Shown: in pieces, positions 1-5,740 of the stretch | How the letters are laid out: each line of letters opens with the position of its first letter | Position numbering within the stretch: position 1 is the stretch's first letter | NCBI GenBank assembly: GCA_025201705.1 | Contig: MU617598.1 | Span: 1 to 10,013, forward strand | DNA from: Dissophora ornata | Taxonomy: Eukaryota; Mortierellomycota; Mortierellomycetes; Mortierellales; Mortierellaceae | Direction of reading: 5' to 3' | DNA: 10,013 nucleotides | Notes under the pieces: model-generated | What the model was told of the DNA's origin: nothing | Databases searched by the model: none | What the model saw: only the letters and a program-made list of their open reading frames with translations | Made by a program: the position numbers and the translations under genes

Positions 1-30
<30 letters not shown>
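1..30. repeat. poly(A) homopolymer at window edge
   Basis: The first 30 bases are an uninterrupted A run, so its true length is unknown because it touches the window edge. It lies about 110 bp past the stop codon of the minus-strand tom40 gene, where it would be read as poly(T). It could be a genuine genomic homopolymer, in keeping with the many 7-11 nt A/T runs nearby, or a contig-end artefact. Confidence 0.85.
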
Positions 31-34
<4 letters not shown>

Positions 35-140
35 GTGCACAGGTTTCTTCGCCCTTTTGGACCCTCGATCCTGTCTTTGGCTAATCTCCTGTCTCTCTCT
101 CTCTCTTTCTCTCTGGGTCTAGTAGTTGTCCCACAGATGA
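31..140 (-). other. tom40 3' flank with CT microsatellite
   Basis: This is non-coding sequence downstream of the tom40 stop codon (complement of 141-143), probably including its 3' UTR. It contains a pyrimidine run of mostly CT dinucleotides at 92-114, which is GA-rich on the transcribed strand. I see no clear polyadenylation signal. The short open frame that can be read here on the plus strand starts at GTG and overlaps the last tom40 exon, so it is not considered a gene. Confidence 0.6.
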
Positions 141-1893
141 TTAAACCTCCCACATCATACCAACACCGAATCGACTCTGACCCTAAAAAGGAGAGTAGAA
201 GAAGAAAACCAGACGTGTTAGAAAAAAACTCCCCCGAAAAAAAAACCGCACGAGTGGAAATGCAATCCCAATCATAATATGTGTTTTTTTTACCTTGCCG
301 TGATCCATCTCTCCACTGACCAAGAACGAGAATCCAGGAACAATCTTCTCCTCCAGAACCGCCGAGACCTTTCCTGTAGTATCCACCTGACCTCTAAAAG
401 TCGACCTCCTAAACTCAAACTTGCCTCCAACCGTCGCAACCGCCTCCCGACGTCCTCCTGCAGTCACCAATTGGATCTCTGTTCCAAAATCAACCTTTTC
501 AGAGTAACGCAGGTAATAAGCCGCCTGCAAAGCTCCGAATCCTTGGTATTGTGCAGTGGCAATGTAATCCTCTCCAGTGTACTTGGCCACATAGGACCAG
601 ATCGTCTCCTCCTGACCAGGCGTAGGGCGTTGGTAGACAGCCTCCGCACCCAAAGACACGTTCTGGGTGACTGCCTGCAGATACGATCCGATAAAGATGC
701 CGGTGCCCTCGACTGGAGAGGGGTTGACACCCTTGAGGTTGATGTTGAAGTCCTTTCCGTTGTAATCCTGCTCCACCTGCAACATTGAATGTCCTGGAGT
801 CGTCGAGAGCTACGAAGAAAAAAAAAAGAACGCAATATCGTCGAACAAGTTGTTAGCCCTTTTTTTTTGGCTTTAAGAAATTTGGTCCCCCCCTTTGACC
901 CGATGTGACCTCATCCTCCGTCAATTCACAGCAAAACGAGCATCCCCGACGATGGCACTTTTTTTTAATTGTTTAGTTACCTGTGCCTGGGCCTTGGAGA
1001 CGTTAGTGCCGCTCCATGCGTAGTTGGCTCTAGCCTGAACATTGCCATCTGTATCGAGGTTTCCGGACAGGAAAGACTAGAGACATTACAAAAAAAAATA
1101 TTAATAATAATATTAATAATAATACAAAACATGCTGCGGGGAGAACGGAAAGTAGGACGACATTGAACAATGTCCAATGTCAGAAAATGGCCCTCCTCCT
1201 CCTCCCGGTTTTTTTTTTCATATTTACCTGTTGACCAATGAAGGCGGTGCCAAAGTTATAGCTCGAGGGTGAACCGGCAGCACCCATGGCGAACGAGTGG
1301 GTGACCTGGAAGTTTGGGGTCAGAACCTTGGTGATGTCGCAACGAGCACCGTCAAAGACGTGGTTGGTCAAGAACGTGTCTGTGTACCCATCAAGAGATA
1401 AAAAAAGAGTGCCCAAAAAAAAAAATTGATCAGTCTCTTAGAAAACTTGTGGGAATCAAGTTCCCATGAAAGTAAAAAAAAAACATTGCCTCAGTTCTCG
1501 GCCGTAAAACGGGATTGATTCGAGATGGAATAATAGTCTCGCCATTGTCCTTTCAATTGCAATCTACAAGTGCGATCCAATTCCACGTTCCGAGATCCGA
1601 TCCATGATCCTAACTCTGTTTGCACTCCTCTATTTGCACTGGCAGGCAGATCAATATACATCAAGTTATTGGAGGCTAGAACTCTTACGCTTGACTTCGC
1701 GGTTGACACCCTCGTAGGTGCCTGGGTTGGGCAGGTTGAGGTCATCGCGGAACTTGTTGACTCTGGCAAAGGCGCCCTTGACTTGGTCCAACAGACCCGC
1801 GGGAGCAGCCTCGACGGGGGCTGCAACCGGGGCGGGGATGGAAGAGAGAGGGCTGAAGCCGAGGGGCGTCTTCAGAGGGGAAGGGGCAGCCAT
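141..1893 (-). CDS. TOM40: Tom40, mitochondrial outer-membrane import channel
   Basis: Tom40 is the beta-barrel pore of the TOM complex, through which nearly all nuclear-encoded mitochondrial precursors cross the outer membrane. Proposed exons (minus strand, 5' to 3'): 1893-1689, 1379-1228, 1076-981, 809-294 and 182-141. They total 1011 nt, or 336 aa, close to the usual fungal Tom40 length. Residues 1-40 are Pro/Ala-rich, as expected for the cytosolic N-terminus. The conserved NLPNPGTYEGVNREVK block (about 53-68) runs across the first junction into HTFLTNHVFDGARCDITK. The Porin_3-type barrel fills the rest, including GIFIGSYLQAVTQNVSLGAE and the last strand RFGVGMMWEV. That strand fits the C-terminal beta-signal pattern (polar-x-Gly-x-x-hydrophobic-x-hydrophobic). 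The start ATG has G at -3 and GCT after it, and is preceded by an A11 run. All junctions are GT-AG and keep the frame. The family assignment is firm; exact splice sites are inferred. Confidence 0.94.
183..293 (-). other. tom40 intron 4
   Basis: This 111-nt phase-0 intron has donor GTAAAA (at 293-288) and acceptor TTTTTAG (ending at 183). It separates the main barrel exon, ending MDHGK, from a 14-codon final exon with the beta-signal. It contains A7 (222-228), A9 (237-245) and T8 (284-291) runs, given on the plus strand. Its only in-frame stop is the TAG of the acceptor itself. Confidence 0.88.
810..980 (-). other. tom40 intron 3
   Basis: This 171-nt phase-0 intron has donor GTAACT (980 downwards) and acceptor CGTAG (ending at 810). 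It joins ...KAQAQ to LSTTPGHSMLQVEQDYNG, a continuous Tom40 reading. It carries homopolymer runs at 818-827 (A10), 860-868 (T9) and 959-966 (T8) on the plus strand. An ATG inside the following exon (complement of 783-785) is an internal Met, not a start. Confidence 0.87.
1077..1227 (-). other. tom40 intron 2
   Basis: This 151-nt phase-0 intron has donor GTAAAT and acceptor TCTCTAG. It joins FIGQQ to SFLSGNLDTDGNVQARANYAW. It holds an A/T block of ATT units around 1099-1122 and homopolymers at 1090-1098 (A9) and 1209-1218 (T10). Its length is not a multiple of three, so retention would shift the frame. Confidence 0.86.
1380..1688 (-). other. tom40 intron 1
   Basis: This is the longest intron of the window (309 nt), in phase 1, with donor GTAAGA and acceptor GGTACACAG. 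It splits one His codon (C|AC) and joins NREVK to HTFLTNHVFDG, a junction that leaves no gap in the conserved Tom40 block, so I see no need for a further exon inside it. It contains A7 (1400-1406), A11 (1415-1425) and A10 (1474-1483) runs on the plus strand. The open frames that can be read through it (for example 1491-1826 minus) resemble no protein. Confidence 0.83.
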
Positions 1894-2057
1894 GTCTTTT
1901 TTTTTTTATTAATGGATGGGAAAAGGGAGGGAGAGGGAGGGACGTTCTACAGATCCTTGTCCATTCAAGGGCTGATCTCCCTTCGGTTACCCCCGTTGTG
2001 GCACCGTGGACGTGCCCCTTAACCATCCTGTCATAATTTGGTCTCTCTAATCTTGGA
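1894..2057 (-). promoter_or_regulatory. tom40 5' region / upstream gene 3' end
   Basis: This 164-bp gap separates the stop of the chelatase-like gene from the tom40 ATG, both on the minus strand. It must hold the 3' UTR of the former and the promoter and 5' UTR of the latter. The only striking feature is an A11 run (T11 at 1897-1907 on the plus strand) ending three bases before the tom40 ATG, so the mRNA leader would end in an A-rich stretch. I see no convincing TATA box. Confidence 0.55.
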
Positions 2058-4457
2058 CTACACAGGAGGATACACTGCCCGAAGGACATCCCGTACAGCG
2101 TCTGCCGCCGTCTTTTCGTCCGCACGTTCGTCCATATCCTCTTGCCCTCCCTGCCCGTGCTCCGCGTCCATGTCGACAACAATACTCGCGCCACTCGAAC
2201 CCGGCTCATCCGAATCAGATAACTCCACAAACGATGCCCCACCATCAGTGCTCGGTTCAGAACTGGAGCTGTCCCTCCTGCCTTTACCCCGATTCCGCGT
2301 TGAGTAACCTCCCTGTGTATCCTGGCGCTGGGAACGCGGTCCTGTTCCACGGTAGCCTGGCATGGGCAACTTGCCACGGCTGTGGGAGCGATGTGGCACA
2401 GGCGACGAAGACATTGATGGATTGGCATACGTCGCTGCGGCAAGCATTTTTCGCCTTCGGGTCGATTTGAGCTCGAGGCGATGGGAAAAGACCTTTTCTG
2501 CAGCGATTGTGAGCAGATCGGGCGTTACAAACGTCGTCTGGAAGATTGCCGCCAATGCTCTGTTATGGCCATCCGTAAACAAGTAAAGTCAAGATTAGCG
2601 AATGCGTTAGACTAGCCATAGAGAGAAGGAAAGAAAACAGGCAAACAGGCTTCGGCTCACTTTATGATAGCCTCCAGATCCAAGGCTGCTCGCGATGTCA
2701 GCCCACCCTGGATAGCCTCATGCGTCCGTATACCGACAATCACATCCCGGATATATCGCCTCATGTCGTTAGACACCGTCACTGTCTTCATTCGCTTGGA
2801 GAGCTCTTCCCAGTCTGTCCTTCGGAAGAGCGCATGCTTCCTGGCCAGAGGTTGTATCCGTGGCTGGGGTATTGAGCTCTGATAAGATCCGTTGATTGCA
2901 AAGTAATCTAGCTAATGTCCAGACCGCAACAATTGATGTGAGAAAGACGTTGATATGAGAAAGAGAGAGCGTCCGCACCATCACCAACTGGGCACGGTGG
3001 TGCGCAGAGGAAAAGGTGTATTACCAGCTCCTTGGGTATATTGTCCGGGACATCAGGCGAGCTGAAGATGGCAATGATGATAAGATCCGGTACAACATAT
3101 CGGTTCCTGTCATTGATCTCCTTGTTGATGATCATCTAAGAGAGCCGTTGTATAATGATAATATATCAGCAGATACCTCGCTAGGAATATCGCTTGTCCT
3201 CAAGAAAGAAAGAAAAAGAAAAAGTTCAACCTTGACGATTCACTCATACCTCCAAGAGAACAGCAAACACCTCTTGACTGGCATTCTCCAGCCCATCCAA
3301 AATAATCGCCTGGGCTATCTTCCTGCTACTAAAAGTGATCCCGGAATTCTCGCCTCCCACGCCGCCATATCCTGTCGCATTAGAAACACTATCGTGTTTG
3401 CGTCTCGGGAATGTAAAGTCCACAGGAGTCACAGGAGTCTGCCCATGGCTGATAGACGAGCCTCCGAGATGCGATAGTGTCTGCACAAATGATGATTGGG
3501 TTCGCCTATTGTTATTGTTGTTGTCGATCGAGCTTTGGTCTGCTGCAGGTTGTGACAGTGGAGATGCTGCTGCTGCTTTGCGCGTACGACTCTGGATATG
3601 CTCAGTCATGGCGTCGCCTGCGCCTTTTGATCTAGAGTCAGACTGTAAACAGCTCGTCAATAACTTGCGAGTCTGTAGCTTTTGATAACGAACCGAGATT
3701 TGACTATACTCACTTGTCTTGAACCCATATGAGAATCCTCGCCACCACGGGAGTATTCGCTGGGTTCATGTTGTGAGTTTCTCCTCCGTATTGATCCTCC
3801 ATCGAGATCTCGTTCGCTCACTGTCTTGAACGACGCGATCGAAGGAGGATGGTGCCGTAAGCTGTAGTCTGATGCCTCTGAATGGTTGGTGGCAACCGAC
3901 CGGCGCGACTTTTCAAACCGGAGTTTTGCGCTCCGTTGGGCGTATTCATCTGTGGGGTTGGAGAACTGATAATAATGTCCTGGGGTGGGATGAGGGTGGG
4001 TGAGGTGACCTTGGTGGTATGAATGATGATGATGGCCTGAAAACTGGTATTGACTGGAAGGTGTTGAGGGGGTGGCATGGGCAGCCATGTCTGCATGTCG
4101 GCCTGTGATTGCGCTAATGATATCTGCGCGGGTCTGCTGTCCATGGCAGACAATGGTGGCGGTGGTCAGCCCAAAGACGAAGGCGGAGTGCTGTGGATGG
4201 AAAGGAAGAGACCGGTTAGAGCGGTGGCCACAACAAGAGAAGGGGGAGGAGGAGGGAGTGGAGGATGGTGGTACCTGCTCGACGATGCTCTTGAGCTCAG
4301 GGACAGCATCGGGCGATGTGTGGAGGACGAGGTGCTTGTGCCTTGCGATGAGGCAGATGAGGATGGAGAGGAAGATTTCTTCAGAGAATGCGATGCCAGA
4401 AGTCTTTTTGATGGCGGCCATCTTTGACCTGATCCATGCCCTGTTGGCTGGGGCCAT
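2058..4457 (-). CDS. Fungal Mg-chelatase/MoxR-like AAA+ domain protein
   Basis: Six proposed exons (minus strand): 4457-4275, 4190-3714, 3642-3250, 3135-3025, 2911-2661 and 2559-2058. They total 1917 nt (638 aa), and all junctions are GT-AG and in frame. The protein resembles the poorly characterised fungal family annotated as magnesium chelatase-like. The N-terminus has the family-type EIFLSILICLIARHKHLVL segment (about 25-43), followed by FGLTTATIVC (67-76). The conserved core reads IILDGLENASQEVF (333-346; Walker B-like, with Asp336 but Gly where the catalytic Glu usually sits). It continues with RNRYVVPDLIIIAIFSS, then NIPKELLDYFAI, then the helical lid YIRDVIVGIRTHEAIQGG and ALAAIFQTTFVTPDLLTIAAEKVF. 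No GxxGxGK[S/T] Walker A is visible, so ATPase activity is doubtful. Low-complexity inserts (His-rich 114-133, Ser/Arg-rich, Asn5) lie between conserved blocks, and the tail is basic then acidic. An in-frame TAG lies five codons upstream of the ATG at 4457; Met13 (4421) is an alternative start. The fungal family match is from memory; the biological role is unknown. Confidence 0.82.
2560..2660 (-). other. chelatase-like gene intron 5
   Basis: This 101-nt phase-2 intron has donor GTGAGC, acceptor CCATAACAG and a TCTAACG branch-site candidate. It splits a Lys codon (AA|A) and joins LDLEAIIK to ALAAIFQTTFVTPDL, continuous across the AAA+ lid. Confidence 0.85.
2912..3024 (-). other. chelatase-like gene intron 4, tandem acceptors
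   Basis: This 113-nt phase-0 intron has donor GTAATA and acceptor GGACATTAG. It joins NIPKEL to LDYFAINGSY. A second AG lies 4 nt further on (TTAGCTAG). Only the first AG keeps the frame and gives the conserved L-L-D-Y-F reading. Confidence 0.82.
3136..3249 (-). other. chelatase-like gene intron 3
   Basis: This 114-nt phase-0 intron has donor GTATGA and acceptor CTCTCTTAG. It joins FAVLLE to MIINKEINDRNRY within the AAA+ core. Although its length is a multiple of three, the donor region holds an in-frame TGA, so retention would truncate the protein. Confidence 0.85.
3643..3713 (-). other. chelatase-like gene intron 2
   Basis: This 71-nt phase-0 intron has donor GTGAGTAT and acceptor TGTTTACAG. 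It joins two low-complexity segments (HMGSRQ to SDSRSKG), so homology cannot fix the site. An upstream AG (AAGCTACAG) would also keep the frame but would make the intron only about 41 nt, which is unlikely. Confidence 0.72.
3975..4034 (-). other. His-rich insert in chelatase-like protein
   Basis: Residues 114-133 of the assembled protein contain nine His in 20 residues, starting with HHHH. They fall within a Gln/Tyr/Pro-rich disordered stretch between the N-terminal block and the AAA+ core. Such stretches can bind divalent metals, but they are also common as CAT-repeat low complexity in fungal proteins. Confidence 0.75.
4191..4274 (-). other. chelatase-like gene intron 1, stop-free and in frame
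   Basis: This 84-nt phase-0 intron has donor GTACCA and acceptor TTTCCATCCACAG. It has no in-frame stop and is exactly 28 codons long, so retention would insert a Pro/Ser-rich segment. Splicing is preferred because it joins the N-terminal helix (ELKSIVEQ) directly to HSAFVFGLTTATIVC, as in related fungal proteins, and because a strong pyrimidine tract precedes the AG. Confidence 0.72.
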
Positions 4458-5015
4458 TGTGTCGATGGATGGCTATATGATGGTGGGGGGAGAAGAGGAG
4501 CGGAGTGTGGGTGCTTTCCCGCGTATTCGGGATATGGGCGATGTGCATGCCAGAGGAGGCAGTCACCGACTAGGAGAGAGACTCGACTGTGACAGAAGAG
4601 AGAACAAACAGCGCACGTCCCCTCCCCCTCCCCATAGCCATCATTGCTGCTTGCACACACACGAGCTCCACGATCTTTACGATCTCAAAGAACCCGCATC
4701 GGGCGATTGCTAGAGATGTATGCAGAGGACATGCCCCTGTGCCAGGAGAGAGTCTCGAATACGGACAGGGAGCACGGTGACGCGGGTGATGGAGGTGTGC
4801 ATGCACTATCAAGGCTGATACAGCGCCATACTGGGGGATAGTCAGTCTGGTAGCAAGGTGCCAAGCGCAGCTCGCAGGCTTTGGCGACAGGCAGGGGGAA
4901 TGCTGCATGCGGACAGAGATGGTATGTGGCGATCACTGGTTGCTTCCAATGCCATGCCTGCTCCCAATGGCACTACTGCATATGGAGGAACATCTGTCGG
5001 TGCCAACAGCCCACC

Positions 5016-5035
5016 AGCTAGCTCGCCTAGCTAGC
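5016..5035. repeat. Short inverted repeat (AGCTAG...CTAGCT)
   Basis: A small palindromic cluster of CTAG units: AGCTAG at 5016-5021 pairs with CTAGCT at 5027-5032, and GCTAGC also occurs at 5017-5022 and 5030-5035. It lies in the divergent intergenic region. It could be a binding site for a dimeric regulator, but it is short and unproven. Confidence 0.4.
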
Positions 5036-5200
5036 CAACCAAGTAGCCAGTCGTGTGAGTGCAGGAGAGAGACTTTATTTATCCAGACCCGAAGAGGTCA
5101 TTTGTTTCGTGTGTCTGTCTGTCTCCTTGCTCGTCTCGTCGCACGCCCTCCTCCGTGGTCCCTCCTTGTTCCCTCTTGCTCCTGCTCCATCAACATCAGC

Positions 5201-5242
5201 ATCCATCCCATCCATCCCATCCATCCATCCATCCATCCATCC
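5201..5242. repeat. ATCC tetranucleotide microsatellite
   Basis: This is 42 bp of ATCC units with two interspersed ATCCC variants, located in the probable 5' leader of the Sel1 gene just before a GTAAGT donor-like site. Tetranucleotide tracts of this kind mutate in copy number. Confidence 0.9.
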
Positions 5243-5263
5243 TCATCATTCCACTCATTCACC

Positions 5264-5480
5264 GTAAGTCATCCCTGTTACACAGTGTACCCCACCGTAA
5301 GACAGGCGATCCAGGGCCACCCACGCCCCTCCCTCTCCCCTCGCTCTCGCGTGGCCCCCCCCCCCAGCTATCCCACTCGCACGGCTGTCGACTTGCCCTT
5401 GCCCAGCCAGTCGTTGCTAACCAGCCTCTGTCTCTGTCCATTCTCTCCTTCTATCCTCCCTCCCGTTCCTCACCGTCTAG
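5264..5480 (+). other. Candidate 5'-UTR intron of the Sel1 gene
   Basis: A perfect donor GTAAGT at 5264-5269 is followed by a CTAAC branch-site candidate at 5417-5421. A long pyrimidine tract then leads to the acceptor GTCTAG ending at 5480, with no other AG between the CCAG that overlaps the branch site and that acceptor. A second donor-like GTAAGA lies at 5297. The intron would be 217 nt and lie wholly upstream of the ATG. Transcription through this point is inferred, not shown. Confidence 0.5.
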
Positions 5481-5740
5481 AGACACTTTGAAATATCCAA
5501 TCAGCCCTTCTCAGTCCCCCGCTGCCTTTCCCACCGCCACTTGCACCCACTCATTCCCCACGAAAATCACTCGCTTGTCTCACCCCTCCGTCCTCATCGT
5601 CACCACCGTCATCGTCGTCGTCATTATCGTCTCCCTGCTCCTCCTCCTCAGGCACAGACTCACGCCCACGTTCGCTACAAAAGGACAGGCCGGCTGTCGC
5701 TCCAGCACCCCCCTCTGATACTGTCCCCACCTGCAGGAGC

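Larger units (their letters stand above)
4458..5740. promoter_or_regulatory. Divergent intergenic region
   Basis: This 1283-bp stretch lies between two divergent genes, the chelatase-like gene (minus) and the Sel1 gene (plus). It must contain both promoters and both 5' UTRs. The left part (4458-4985) is mixed sequence with no recognisable gene. The right part (about 5057-5740) is very pyrimidine-rich on the plus strand and lacks ATG, as expected for a long leader of the Sel1 mRNA. Within it are an ATCC microsatellite, a C11 run (5355-5365) and a candidate UTR intron. Open frames here (for example 4570-4908 minus and 4907-5491 plus) are low-complexity or composition artefacts. No tRNA is visible. 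Confidence 0.7.

Noticed and set aside
1491..1826. Open frame across tom40 exon 1 and intron 1
   Set aside because: It is out of frame with the clear Tom40 reading and has no similarity I recognise.
3673..3713. Alternative 41-nt version of chelatase-like intron 2 using AAGCTACAG
   Set aside because: It keeps the frame, but the intron would be shorter than typical fungal introns and has no room for a branch site.
4570..4908. Minus-strand 112-codon open frame upstream of the chelatase-like gene
   Set aside because: No recognisable motif, no downstream splice join that extends the chelatase N-terminus, and an in-frame TAG just upstream of the ATG at 4457. It is more likely leader or promoter sequence.
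4907..5491. Plus-strand 194-codon open frame in the intergenic region
   Set aside because: Its translation is driven by the CT-rich leader and ATCC repeat (His/Pro/Ser/Ile repeats) and shows no domain. It begins before the ATG-free stretch and ends in the proposed UTR intron area.
4458..5740. tRNA, small RNA gene or mobile element in the large intergenic gap
   Set aside because: No cloverleaf, Pol III boxes, terminal inverted repeats with a transposase, or LTR-like repeats could be made out by eye.
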